From NCBI GenBank assembly GCA_024233675.1, contig JACKPH010000007.1, forward strand, positions 1-58,632: DNA of 58,632 nucleotides, in the 5' to 3' direction. The translations under genes and the position numbers were made by a program. Positions 32,404 through 40,642 of this stretch are shown one piece after another (the first letter of the stretch is position 1; each line of letters opens with the position of its first letter). The notes under the pieces were generated by a model. It made no database searches. It was not told the origin of the DNA and worked only from the letters and a program-made list of their open reading frames with translations. This DNA is from Thermotogae bacterium. Its GTDB lineage: Bacteria; Thermotogota; Thermotogae; Petrotogales; Petrotogaceae.

Positions 32404-32883
32404 CTATATAATAATGATTGTTGAGAGCTTTTCAAAGTCTTTTGTAAAAACATCAATTATTTCAATTATTTCTGAAGTCAGAGAATTTATATATTCCTGA
32501 GGGTCAGAACATTTGAAATTTTTTATTTTTTCTTTAAAGTTTTTTATTTTTATGCTGTAATCTAATAATTCCGATTTCAGTTTGTCTGAATTATTTTTTT
32601 CATTATCGGATAAATCAATTATATTTATAAATTCATCTATAGAAAATTCATTATTCCTTGAAACTTCTTCAGAAACGAGTAAAGCAAGTTTTTCTCTTAG
32701 TTTTATACTTGCCTTTTCAAATAATCTTATTTTTTCTGCAATAACATTCAGACATTCATTTGAAAATCCGCATGAGGATAATCTTATGGAATATTCCAAA
32801 GAAACGGAATTTAAATCTTCTATTATATTATTTACTTTTTCAAGTACATTGAGTGTGTTTAAATTTCCATCCTGTTTATTCAT
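32404..32883 (-). CDS. Unknown helical protein, 159 aa
   Basis: I do not recognise this protein. It is acidic to neutral, leucine-, isoleucine- and lysine-rich and predicted almost wholly helical, with heptad-like stretches around residues 10-35, 45-75 and 100-120 that could form coiled coils. It has no signal peptide; the C-terminus ends in a short hydrophobic run (LSTIIII). Cysteines occur at about 33, 39 and 124. The ribosome site AGGGTG is weak. It is a single-gene unit between a terminator and an open intergenic region. A four-helix bundle or regulatory adaptor is possible. Confidence 0.7.
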   Translation of the reverse strand: MNKQDGNLNTLNVLEKVNNIIEDLNSVSLEYSIRLSSCGFSNECLNVIAEKIRLFEKASIKLREKLALLVSEEVSRNNEFSIDEFINIIDLSDNEKNNSDKLKSELLDYSIKIKNFKEKIKNFKCSDPQEYINSLTSEIIEIIDVFTKDFEKLSTIIII

Positions 32884-33073
32884 AGAATCACCCTACCTTA
32901 GAAACTTTGTTATATATATAATACTTTAATTTTTTTAAATTAATTAATCCCTTTGTTAAAAAATCAAACGTCTCATGATACTAAAACGTAAATATATTGC
33001 CTTTTTTAGAAGTAAAAAATGAATAAACTCTCATCTATTACGGTTACAAAATGAAATTAATAAAGAATTAAAG

Positions 33074-33102
33074 TTGAAATTTATAATAATTTATGGTATA
33101 AT
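33074..33102 (+). promoter_or_regulatory. Strong promoter of a short RNA unit
   Basis: TTGAAA (33074-33079) and TATAAT (33097-33102) are 17 bases apart, so transcription should begin about 33109. No gene of ordinary size follows before the terminator at 33210-33240. Confidence 0.75.
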
Positions 33103-33108
33103 TATTTT

Positions 33109-33240
33109 ATGGGTAACGGAATAGCGCGCTCCGATTCCCCGTTTCTAAAATTTTTAGAAGGGGGTGATTTATCTGACGGAAAAATCTAATAATGTGGTGA
33201 CTATAAGTTGAAGCAGCGGTTTAAACCGCTGCTTCTCTTT
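33109..33240 (+). ncRNA. Free-standing ~130-nt structured RNA (sRNA or small toxin mRNA)
   Basis: The unit is more GC-rich at its 5' end than its surroundings. Two hairpins are seen: AACGGAAT with ATTCCCCGTT (33115-33143) and TTCTAAAA with TTTTAGAA (33143-33159), followed by a perfect ribosome site GGGGGTG. The terminator is a palindrome with 13-base arms (GAAGCAGCGGTTT) at 33210-33235, then TCTTTTT. Tiny frames exist: 26 codons from 33109, and 12 codons from CTG 33173 (TEKSNNVVTIS) behind GGGGGTG. It may be a regulatory RNA or a shortened type I toxin unit. It is not a match to tRNA, 6S or tmRNA. Confidence 0.55.
33210..33240 (+). terminator. Terminator of the short RNA unit
   Basis: A perfect palindrome with 13-base arms (GAAGCAGCGGTTT and its complement) is followed by TCTTTTT. 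It is among the strongest terminator hairpins in the window. Confidence 0.88.
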
Positions 33241-33296
33241 TTATAAGGTGATTTTTAAAAAGTGAAAAAAATAACAAAAATATAAATATATTATTT

Positions 33297-33800
33297 TTAT
33301 TTTTTATTTACTGTAAAAAACTTCTCTTTTTCTTTTATAATAAAATTGTTATTTTCTGATAAATATAATGCGAACTTTTTTTCTTTTGGATTAAGGAAGA
33401 TTTCATTAAAGTTCATAACATAAAAACAAAATTCTAAAATCTGTCCTGCCGGAAAAAATAAAATAGTATTCTCATAGTTTTCTTTATAAGTAAGAATATT
33501 AAAAAAAGCTGTACTTTTATTTTTATTTATTGAGGTTACGGAGATAATACCTGCTGTTTTTTTTGTTTTTCTTATTAAAGCACCCCAAAAAATACATTCT
33601 TCATTTTTTTCTGAATTTTTTATGGAATTAATTATTTTTTGTGCATCTTCTCTTAAAAAATCAATAGGTTTAGATGTGCATAGTTGATTTTCGAGATAGA
33701 TATTACAAACATCATATCTGTCTTCAAAAGTCAGTTCTTTAAGAATAATATTTTCTGATTCCAGTACAGGAATATTTTGCGGAAAATTAATTTTATTCAT
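33297..33800 (-). CDS. GNAT-fold acetyltransferase-like protein
   Basis: The 167-residue protein begins NIPVLESENIILKELTFEDRYDVCNIY, typical of the RimJ/RimL-type GNAT family (SENIxLRxLxxxD). A central strand with IFWGALIRKTKKTAGIISVTSI follows. The acetyl-CoA loop is not obvious (the usual Q/RxxGxG/A is missing), and the later part has FFPAGQILEFCFYVMNFNEIFLNPKEKKFALYL in place of the normal helix, so it may be inactive or very divergent. The start at 33800 follows GGAGG. It is a single-gene unit. I am fairly sure of the fold but not of activity. Confidence 0.65.
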   Translation of the reverse strand: MNKINFPQNIPVLESENIILKELTFEDRYDVCNIYLENQLCTSKPIDFLREDAQKIINSIKNSEKNEECIFWGALIRKTKKTAGIISVTSINKNKSTAFFNILTYKENYENTILFFPAGQILEFCFYVMNFNEIFLNPKEKKFALYLSENNNFIIKEKEKFFTVNKK

Positions 33801-33909
33801 TTTTGACAGCCTCCGTAGTAATTTTAATATATGAACTATGGTTTATGTCAAACGTTATAATGAGCAAAAAAAGTTAAAAAAATGTAAAATCTCAAGTAAG
33901 GTTTATAAT

Positions 33910-33937
33910 AAAAAAAACTTCCGTCAAAAGACAGAAG
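33910..33937 (-). terminator. Terminator of the Mrr-like gene
   Basis: CTTCCGTC pairs with GACAGAAG (one mismatch) around AAAA. On the minus strand a run of seven T follows. It lies about 70 bases after the stop of the gene at 34007. Confidence 0.65.
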
Positions 33938-34006
33938 CTTTATAATGGGGAAATAATAAATGGTTGTTAAAACAATTATACATTAGTATAATTGTTTTGT
34001 CAAGAG

Positions 34007-35395
34007 TTATTTTAAAAGTCTTTCAAGTTTTTTTCCGTTTATAAGTTCTATTTTGTTTTCATATGAATATTTATATGCACTGCTTTCAAAATCTGATATG
34101 GTTATTATCATACATTTCTGACATTTGAAACTGTCTGATCTTTTTTTAATTTTTTCAACATCGGATTTTTCTATTTTATTCAGATATTTTTTTACTGTTA
34201 TAAAAGTTTTTTCTATATTTTCATTCTGAGGTTCTTCTGCAATTATTTCCATACTGCTGTCCTTAAAACTTTTTGTCTGCTTTATGTAATAACCCATTTT
34301 TTCAACAAGATCAGCTATGGTTTTTTCAAACTGTATATTGTTGAGATGTCTTAATGTAGTCAGATTTATATTTTTTAATTCCATAAAATCTTCGTAGAAA
34401 GGTTCAACGGGTTTCAGATTATATTTTGAATCAACTTCATATCTTGTTTCGAATTCATTTATTGCAGTTATCGGGTCAATTCTTCTGAAATCTATTCCGG
34501 TAAATATGTCTCTTTTAATTTTAGTGGAAATAAAATAGTTTTTCTCGTATTTTCCTGTTTTTTCATTTTTAATATCTAAGTATCCGGAAAATATTATATT
34601 TTCTATTGAAGGAAAATTTTCAAAAATATACGAAGAAAATATTATAGGAATATAAGCTATAAAATTTGAATATGTTTTCATCATAAGAGATTTTTTATAT
34701 TCATGAATAACTATTTTTCCGGTTTCATCATGTTTTTCATATGTTTCCGGTATAAATTCATATTCAGGAAGATCAAAATCCACAGTCAGTGTCTGTGAGG
34801 AATTTAAACCGTATGAGAAGAATACAGGCATTTTTTCATCAAAAAATCCGGCATCGTTAAAATATTTTTTTATAAGAATATCAAGATAATATATATCTCC
34901 GTTTATTAGTTTTTCTGTTTCAAGAAATACTTTATCTTTTTTATCCTGTACAGCATCTTTCTGTTTTAAATAATATCTGTAATTTTTAACATCTTCTGTA
35001 AAAAAGATGAAAAGGAAAAACATACCGAAAATAGAAAGTATAGTAACAAAAGTCATAGATGATGCAAAATAAACCCCTACAATATATAAAAAGATTTCCC
35101 TAAGTATAAACATAAAAAAATTAGGCTTTTTAGGTGACGAAAGATAATTATCCAGTACAGAATCTTTATCAAAAAAATCTTCTATAAGAGGAATTTTAAG
35201 ATTGTTGAAAGGATCCGAAATTTTTTTGAGAAGATCAATATCCTGATCAAATTTTTCATAATCTTTTTTTTCAAGATTAAGTTTTATAGCACGTAACTTT
35301 TCTGTTTTTTCTTTTAATTCCGCAGAATTCTGAATTTCAAGAGTGTGTATTTTATGTGCCAGTTTTGATGTTATTCCCTGCGCATATATTCCCAT
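34007..35395 (-). CDS. Membrane protein with C-terminal Mrr-like nuclease domain
   Basis: The 462-residue protein starts at ATG 35395 after AAGGAGAG. The N-terminus (1-60) is a charged helix. Two adjacent membrane segments lie at about 96-118 and 120-138. The middle (150-330) is a mixed domain of no known kind. The last ~120 residues have the layout of the restriction-endonuclease-like Mrr catalytic domain: FEKTIADLVEKMGYYIKQTK, then KDSSMEIIAEE, then TFITVKKYLNKIEK and KCQKCMIITISDFESSAYKYS, ending ELINGKKLERLL. The D...E...xK core appears as D-SSMEI and VKK, where the usual Q of QxK is V. It may be active or a degenerate DNA-binding relative. Confidence 0.7.
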   Translation of the reverse strand: MGIYAQGITSKLAHKIHTLEIQNSAELKEKTEKLRAIKLNLEKKDYEKFDQDIDLLKKISDPFNNLKIPLIEDFFDKDSVLDNYLSSPKKPNFFMFILREIFLYIVGVYFASSMTFVTILSIFGMFFLFIFFTEDVKNYRYYLKQKDAVQDKKDKVFLETEKLINGDIYYLDILIKKYFNDAGFFDEKMPVFFSYGLNSSQTLTVDFDLPEYEFIPETYEKHDETGKIVIHEYKKSLMMKTYSNFIAYIPIIFSSYIFENFPSIENIIFSGYLDIKNEKTGKYEKNYFISTKIKRDIFTGIDFRRIDPITAINEFETRYEVDSKYNLKPVEPFYEDFMELKNINLTTLRHLNNIQFEKTIADLVEKMGYYIKQTKSFKDSSMEIIAEEPQNENIEKTFITVKKYLNKIEKSDVEKIKKRSDSFKCQKCMIITISDFESSAYKYSYENKIELINGKKLERLLK

Positions 35396-35577
35396 CTTTA
35401 TCTCTCCTTGAAAGTAAAATTTTTTCAATCAATTATAACAAAAATTTCTTTTTATATATTTTATCGGTAGTTTTGATAAAATAGAAATTTTAAACTCTAA
35501 TTACCTATATTTTACTTTAATAGTTGTAAAATTCCAAATAAAACAATTTTTATATTTATGGATTATTTTATATAATA

Positions 35578-35651
35578 TCAATGTACAAAAAAATGTACAT
35601 TGATTATTTTTAGATTTTATTTTTTTTATATACAAAATACAAAAATTTGTA
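35578..35651 (+). promoter_or_regulatory. Operators upstream of the yhf operon
   Basis: Inverted repeat TCAATGTACA (35578-35587) with TGTACATTGA (35594-35603), six A between, lies just after a TATAAT (35571-35576). A second palindrome, TACAAAAATTTGTA, is at 35638-35651, just before the ribosome site of yhfZ. The shared TGTAC/TTGTA half-sites suggest binding by the YhfZ regulator encoded next. The rest of this intergenic region shows no other feature. Confidence 0.6.
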
Positions 35652-35666
35652 CAATGGGGGAAAGAA

Positions 35667-36587
35667 ATGGCTTTAAATAGTAAACTTATGCAGAAAAACG
35701 GTTTTATGGCCGCTCTGCTCGCAAGGGAGTTTATTACAAAAAAAGCAGGAGACAGAATAAACACTGTTTCTTTTTATGCCGAAAAGTATTCTTACGGTAG
35801 GGGAACTGTACAGAATGCCATAAATGTAATTAAAGAAGCCGGAGCAGCAGAACTTTCAACGCATGGTCATATGGGTACATATATTAAAAGTATAGATTAT
35901 CAGAAAATATGGGAACTTACACTCTGGGAAACACTTATGGGAGTTATGCCCCTTCCGTATTCAAGACTTTACGAGGGACTGGCAACCGGCCTTTATAAGT
36001 GTGCAGAAGTTGCAAATATACCTTTTAATCTTGCTTATATGAGAGGAGCTAAGAACAGACTTGAAGCTCTTTCAAGAGAAAGATACGATTTCGCTGTAGT
36101 TTCAAAATTTACTTTTTTCAGAAGTTCTGAATATGAAACGGAAATGATAATGGATTTTGGTAAAAAATCATATGTTGACGAACATGTTGTTATTTTTTCC
36201 GATAATAATAAGAAAGAACCTGAAGACGGTATGAGAGTGGGAATAGATAAATCTTCACCTGATCTCTATCTTCTCACGCTTGAAGTATGCAAAGGAAAAA
36301 AAGTAAATTATTTTGAACTTCCTTATAATCAGATTCTGACAAAACTTCTCAACAAAGAATTAGATATGGCAATATGGAATATTGACGAAATAAATGACAG
36401 AAAGATTCAGGTTAACAGTCATAAGATAAATATTCCGGGATTTAATGCCGATGATACAAATGCTGTTTTGGTTGTAAAAAAAGGTAATGAAGGAGTAAAA
36501 AATCTTTTGCAGACGATAATAGATAAAACAAAGGTAAAAGATTTTCAGAAAAAAGTACTCACGGGTAAAATGATACCTAATTACTAA
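35667..36587 (+). CDS. yhfZ: YhfZ-like winged-helix regulator with substrate-binding-like domain
   Basis: The 306-residue protein has an N-terminal GntR-like winged helix (about 10-75): NGFMAALLAREFITKKAGDRINTVSFYAEKYSYGRGTVQNAINVIKEAGA. The larger C-terminal part (about 95-300) resembles a periplasmic-binding-type effector domain, with YEGLATGLYKCAEVANIPFNL, RYDFAVVSKF and a DLYLLTLEVCKGK hinge. It matches the YhfZ family known from the E. coli yhf cluster. It leads the operon and probably controls it through the palindromes upstream. The start ATG 35667 follows GGGGGAAAG. The ligand is unknown and should be an intermediate of the pathway. Confidence 0.85.
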   Translation: MALNSKLMQKNGFMAALLAREFITKKAGDRINTVSFYAEKYSYGRGTVQNAINVIKEAGAAELSTHGHMGTYIKSIDYQKIWELTLWETLMGVMPLPYSRLYEGLATGLYKCAEVANIPFNLAYMRGAKNRLEALSRERYDFAVVSKFTFFRSSEYETEMIMDFGKKSYVDEHVVIFSDNNKKEPEDGMRVGIDKSSPDLYLLTLEVCKGKKVNYFELPYNQILTKLLNKELDMAIWNIDEINDRKIQVNSHKINIPGFNADDTNAVLVVKKGNEGVKNLLQTIIDKTKVKDFQKKVLTGKMIPNY

Positions 36588-36602
36588 TTTTGGAGGGTGT
36601 TT

Positions 36603-36959
36603 ATGGATTTAATGTTCAGAGTAAATGTTTTAAAAGATTCCGGGCAGATAAACGAAAGAACTTATAATATTATTAATGATTTTATAAATCTTCTTAAAGC
36701 TGATTATGCAATAGAATTAAACGAAGAAAACGGAGCAATGTTAATAACTCATCTTTGTATAGCTTTAACAAGAATTGATAAAAACGAAACTGTAAAACCT
36801 GTTTCAGAACTTATTTGTGAAGAACTTAAAAATGATTCTCAGTTTAATAAGTCAAACGAAATAATAAAAAAACTTGAGGAATTAATGAATAAAGAAATTC
36901 CTGAAAGTGAAAAAGGTTATATTCAAATGCATATGTGTGTTTTACTTAATAAAATTTAA
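36603..36959 (+). CDS. yhfY: YhfY-like PRD-domain protein
   Basis: The protein has 118 residues from ATG 36603 after GGAGGGTG. It is a single PRD (PTS regulation domain): MLITHLCIALTRIDKNETVKPVSELI carries the conserved His of helix 3, and GYIQMHMCVLLNKI the second His. There is no RNA-binding or DNA-binding domain, so it cannot act as an antiterminator by itself. In the E. coli cluster the corresponding gene is yhfY. It may link the pathway to PTS phosphorylation by HPr, whose gene lies downstream at 44907. It is 15 bases after yhfZ. Confidence 0.82.
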   Translation: MDLMFRVNVLKDSGQINERTYNIINDFINLLKADYAIELNEENGAMLITHLCIALTRIDKNETVKPVSELICEELKNDSQFNKSNEIIKKLEELMNKEIPESEKGYIQMHMCVLLNKI

Positions 36960-36978
36960 ATTAAGGAGGTAATATACT

Positions 36979-37338
36979 GTGCTCAGGATAGTTGTAGGCG
37001 GTCAGATAGATAAAAATATGGTTGCCTCAAAGATAAAAGAAATCGGTAAAGACTCTGTAAGCGTAGAAATAAAATCAGATATTGAAGCTGCTATGGCAAT
37101 AAAAGCAGGCACTGCCGATTATTATTTCGGTGCATGTAATACAGGCGGCGGCGGAGCACTTGCAATGGCAATAGCTCTTTTGGGAATGGGTATGTGTGCT
37201 ACTGTTTCAATGCCTGGTAAAATAAGAAGTGACGAGGAAATAACAAATGAGATAAAAAATGGGAAAAAGGCCTTCGGTTTTACACCGCAGCATGCTGATC
37301 AGGTTATTCCTGTTATTATGAAAGAAATACTCAAATAA
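36979..37338 (+). CDS. yhfU: YhfU-like DUF2620 protein
   Basis: This 119-residue protein starts at GTG 36979 after AAGGAGG. It has an alpha/beta pattern with IVVGGQIDKNMVASKI at the N-terminus, then DIEAAMAIKAGTADYYFGACNTGGGGALAMAIALLG (a glycine-rich turn) and PGKIRSDEEI. These match the DUF2620 family that contains YhfU. The GACNTGGGGALA segment resembles a small-molecule or phosphate loop. It always accompanies the YhfT membrane protein, so it may be a soluble subunit of the transporter, like a PTS EIIB, but no Cys or His acceptor is fixed by eye. Confidence 0.82.
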   Translation: MLRIVVGGQIDKNMVASKIKEIGKDSVSVEIKSDIEAAMAIKAGTADYYFGACNTGGGGALAMAIALLGMGMCATVSMPGKIRSDEEITNEIKNGKKAFGFTPQHADQVIPVIMKEILK

Positions 37339-37356
37339 AACGTAGTGGGTAGTGTT

Positions 37357-38628
37357 ATGGGATACGTGTTAATTGCACTTATAGGTGGTTTTGCATCTAT
37401 TCTTGCTAACAAAGGTGTTGCAGTTTTTAACGACGGTTTAAGGCCTATTGTTCCTGAATATCTTGAAGGAAGAATGGATAAAAAGGCTCTTGCAGCTACA
37501 AGTTTTGCGCTCAGTTTCGGACTTGTTATAGGTTTCGGTATACCTGTTTCTATAGCAGCCACAATAATACTTATTCATTCCGTATTATTAGGAACAGATA
37601 TTATCGGTACATGGTCACCTGCAGGTAAAAAAGGTTTAATAATAGCAGGAGTAGTAGGTGCTTTATACGGTATAGGTATAATGGTAGGACTTCAGGTTAT
37701 AGTTGATGTATTTGCAAAACTTCCTGTTAATTTCCTTTCAGACCTCGGTAAAGTCGGAGATCCTATTATAGCAGCATTCGCAGTTTTCCCTGCTGTTGTT
37801 GTCGGATATCAGTACGGTGTTAAACACGGTATTTTTACACTTGTTGCTTCTTTTATAGTAAGACAGATTGTTCAGTATTACGGAGTATTCAATATAGGAG
37901 ATTCAAAAATTTCTCTTAACCCTGAAGGAATGGCACTTCTTGCAGGTATGATAATAATGATAGTTTATGCTACAAGAGAAAAATCAGATTCTAAAGCACT
38001 TGATTATAAAGGTCTTTTCGGAGACAGGGTTGCAAGAATTAAGAAAAATGTTATATGGCTTGCAATAATGGGCGGTCTTGTTGCTGCTGCTACAAGCTAC
38101 GGTCTTGTTGCCGGAGATCCTATATCACTTAACCTTTTAAAAGATGGTAAAACAGCAGAAGCTGCACTTACAGCATTTGCAAGAGGAATAGGATTTATAC
38201 CGCTTGTTGCTACAACAGCACTTGCAACAGGTGTTTACGGACCGGTTGGTATGACATTCGTTTTCGTTGTAGGTATTTTAACAAAGAATTTCATTCTTGC
38301 ATTTATTTTAGGTGCTGTAGTTATATTCCTTGAAGTACAGCTTCTTGAACTTCTTGCAAAAATGCTTGATAAATTCCCTGGTATGAGAAAAGCCGGAGAC
38401 AATATAAGAACTGCTATGAGTAAAGTACTTGAAGTAGCACTTCTTGTAGGCGGTATGATCGCTGCAAACGCAATAGCTCCGAAATTAGGATTCTTTATTG
38501 TTGTAGGTTTATATGTATTAAATAAATCTTCAAAGAAACCTATAGTAGATATGGCTGTAGGACCTGTAGGCGCGATTCTCGTCGGTGTACTTGTTAACGT
38601 ACTTTCTCTTATAGGATTGTATCATTAA
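37357..38628 (+). CDS. yhfT: YhfT-like multipass membrane protein
   Basis: The 423-residue protein is strongly hydrophobic with about ten membrane segments, beginning GYVLIALIGGFASILANKGVAVFNDGLRPIVPEYLEGRMD. Glycine-rich helices and the repeated layout fit the YhfT family, presumed to be a transporter. I take ATG 37357; a GTG four codons earlier is possible and the ribosome site is weak. It follows yhfU by 18 bases and is followed by a terminator-like hairpin. Together with YhfU it presumably brings in the substrate of the pathway. Confidence 0.85.
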   Translation: MGYVLIALIGGFASILANKGVAVFNDGLRPIVPEYLEGRMDKKALAATSFALSFGLVIGFGIPVSIAATIILIHSVLLGTDIIGTWSPAGKKGLIIAGVVGALYGIGIMVGLQVIVDVFAKLPVNFLSDLGKVGDPIIAAFAVFPAVVVGYQYGVKHGIFTLVASFIVRQIVQYYGVFNIGDSKISLNPEGMALLAGMIIMIVYATREKSDSKALDYKGLFGDRVARIKKNVIWLAIMGGLVAAATSYGLVAGDPISLNLLKDGKTAEAALTAFARGIGFIPLVATTALATGVYGPVGMTFVFVVGILTKNFILAFILGAVVIFLEVQLLELLAKMLDKFPGMRKAGDNIRTAMSKVLEVALLVGGMIAANAIAPKLGFFIVVGLYVLNKSSKKPIVDMAVGPVGAILVGVLVNVLSLIGLYH

Positions 38629-38629
38629 A

Positions 38630-38655
38630 AAAATGGAGGCTTTGGCCTCCATTTT
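38630..38655 (+). terminator. Hairpin inside the yhf operon
   Basis: AAAATGGAGGC pairs with GCCTCCATTTT around TTTG. It lies between yhfT and the amidase gene. Only four T follow, so it may be a partial terminator or a processing or stability element that sets different levels for the transport and enzyme genes. Confidence 0.7.
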
Positions 38656-38675
38656 AAAATAAAAAAGGTGAAAAA

Positions 38676-39761
38676 ATGGAAAAAAATGAAAAAATAATAT
38701 ATGAAATTTACAGAAAACAGATGAAAGCTCATGATTTTCTCGGAAGTACTATAGAAAAAATAAATTATGATGTTTCTTTTACACTTGAAGAAAAGAAAGA
38801 AAAATATGATGAAATATATCTTTTCGGTGTAAAAAATACTGCATCTGTCGGAAAAGACATAATAAAAAAACTGTCTGCATATAATTGTATCTTTAATACA
38901 ATAGATAAAATGTCAGATGGCGGAAGAGCTGTTGATGCAGTTATAAGGAATCCTGTTAACGGAAATATGATGACAGGTTCATCATCCGCATCAGCTGTAA
39001 ATGTTCTTTACGGTATTAATGATTTTGCTATTGCCACAGATGGCGGAGGTTCTGTTCTTGCCCCGGCATTTTCACTTAATCTTTTTTCATGTCTTTTAAA
39101 AGGAATCGGATATAAATCAGAAAATACAAAAAAATCAACTGACGGAATTGATTTTACCGCAGGTACAGGAATTATAGCGGGAAATTTTAAAGTGCTCAGA
39201 AATATTTTAAATATTTTAGCTGAAAATACTGAAAAAAGCAGCAAAAAAATAAGAGCTGCCATTCCCGGTAATATTGTAGGTCCTGACGGAATAAGGCAGA
39301 AAGATATTTTGTTAGAATATTTAAAGGATTTTGAAGATCTTGAAATATCGGAATACCGTTTTCCGGATTTCAGAGACAGAAGAGAATCCATAGAGATTAT
39401 GGAAAAAATATTTAAAGAAAATGATGTCGTGGCAACGGTAGAAGGCCCCGTTGATGTTTACGGCACAGGAGACAGTGTTTACGGTAATTTTTATGATACT
39501 GCGGATATGCAGGCAAAATCAGGAAAATACATGGTTAAAATTGCCAATATGCTTAACTGTTCTTCTTTGGGAATTCCTCTTGATTTTTCGGCAAAAGGAA
39601 TACTTCTTTCTGTTAAAGAAGGAATGGAAAATTTTTCAGTTATCGTAGATATGGCTGAAAAAATTTCAGAAAAGATTTCCGAAAGGAAAATATTTGAAAA
39701 TTACTTTTTGAAATCATATTTAAGAAGAAAAAACGAATATTTCTTCAGAGGCGGTGAATAA
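38676..39761 (+). CDS. Amidase-signature family protein in the yhf operon
   Basis: The 361-residue protein shows the Ser-cisSer-Lys layout of amidase-signature hydrolases: FGVKNTASV with K53, TGSSSASAVNV with the cis-Ser near S102, and TDGGGSVLAPA with the nucleophile at S126. The spacing of 24 between the two serines is as in known amidases. GTGIIAGNFKVLRNILNIL and AAIPGNIVGPDGI fit the later conserved parts. At 361 residues it is shorter than most members (about 450). It is not part of the E. coli yhf cluster. Here it starts 47 bases after yhfT, and php begins one base after its stop codon, so it should act on an amide or similar bond in the same pathway. Confidence 0.75.
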   Translation: MEKNEKIIYEIYRKQMKAHDFLGSTIEKINYDVSFTLEEKKEKYDEIYLFGVKNTASVGKDIIKKLSAYNCIFNTIDKMSDGGRAVDAVIRNPVNGNMMTGSSSASAVNVLYGINDFAIATDGGGSVLAPAFSLNLFSCLLKGIGYKSENTKKSTDGIDFTAGTGIIAGNFKVLRNILNILAENTEKSSKKIRAAIPGNIVGPDGIRQKDILLEYLKDFEDLEISEYRFPDFRDRRESIEIMEKIFKENDVVATVEGPVDVYGTGDSVYGNFYDTADMQAKSGKYMVKIANMLNCSSLGIPLDFSAKGILLSVKEGMENFSVIVDMAEKISEKISERKIFENYFLKSYLRRKNEYFFRGGE

Positions 39762-39762
39762 A

Positions 39763-40638
39763 ATGCTTAAAGACGGATATACTTATATGCATGAGCATAT
39801 GAGACTTGATCTTTCCGGTGTGAAAAAAGATCAGGACTGTAATCTTGATTGTTATGATGAAACACTTGAAGAGATAAAAGAACTTTTTTCCATGGGTATA
39901 AAAAATATAGTTGAAGTTACTAATATAGGTATGGAAAGGGATATTTCATATATAAACAGACTCGGAGAAAAAAGCGGTATGAACTTTATAGTTTCTACAG
40001 GTTTTTATAAAGAGCCGTTCCTTCCTGAATATGTTTATGAAAAAAATGAAAAAGAACTTGCACAGATTATGATTTCCGAAATAGAAAAAGGTATAGATAA
40101 TACAGGTGTTAAAGCGGGAATAATAGGTGAAATAGGAACTTCAAACAATGAAATAAAAGATTCAGAACTTAAAATTTTTAAGGCAGCATCAATAGCACAT
40201 CTTGAAACAGGAAAACCTATAACAACACATACCACTCTCGGAACTATGGGAAAAGAACAGATAAAAATATTCAGAGAATACGGTGTTGATCTGAATAAAG
40301 TTATTATAGGACATACTGATCTTACAGGAGATGAAGGCTATATTGAAGATCTTATAAATAAAGGTGTTTATGTTGAAATAGATACAATAGGAAAAATAAA
40401 ATATCTTAGTGATGAAAAAAGACTTGATATAGTAAATAAATTATGCTCAAAAGGATATTCAGAAAGAATGGTCCTTTCTATGGACATAACAAGAAAATCA
40501 CATATGAAAAAATTCGGCGGTATAGGATACACATATCTTATGGATTATTTTATACCTGAACTTCTTAAAATGAATGTTAAAAACAATGATATTGAAAATA
40601 TGCTTAGATATAATCCTTTAAAAATTTTCGGGGAGTGA
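39763..40638 (+). CDS. php: Phosphotriesterase homology protein (Php)
   Basis: The 291-residue TIM-barrel metal hydrolase belongs to the amidohydrolase superfamily. Metal ligands are seen in YTYMHEH (HxH), GEIGTS (Glu, which replaces the carbamylated Lys of true phosphotriesterases, as in E. coli Php), ITTHTTLG, IIGHTDLT and VLSMDITRK (Asp). The real substrate of Php is not known; it is unlikely to be a phosphotriester. I take ATG 39763, one base after the amidase stop and nine bases after its GGCGGTG. It lies inside the yhf operon, as in E. coli. Confidence 0.85.
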   Translation: MLKDGYTYMHEHMRLDLSGVKKDQDCNLDCYDETLEEIKELFSMGIKNIVEVTNIGMERDISYINRLGEKSGMNFIVSTGFYKEPFLPEYVYEKNEKELAQIMISEIEKGIDNTGVKAGIIGEIGTSNNEIKDSELKIFKAASIAHLETGKPITTHTTLGTMGKEQIKIFREYGVDLNKVIIGHTDLTGDEGYIEDLINKGVYVEIDTIGKIKYLSDEKRLDIVNKLCSKGYSERMVLSMDITRKSHMKKFGGIGYTYLMDYFIPELLKMNVKNNDIENMLRYNPLKIFGE

Positions 40639-40642
40639 TACT

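Noticed and set aside
33109..33240. 6S RNA, tmRNA or tRNA at the short RNA unit
   Set aside because: Length and hairpin layout do not fit: no cloverleaf, no tag frame and no long rod with central bubble.
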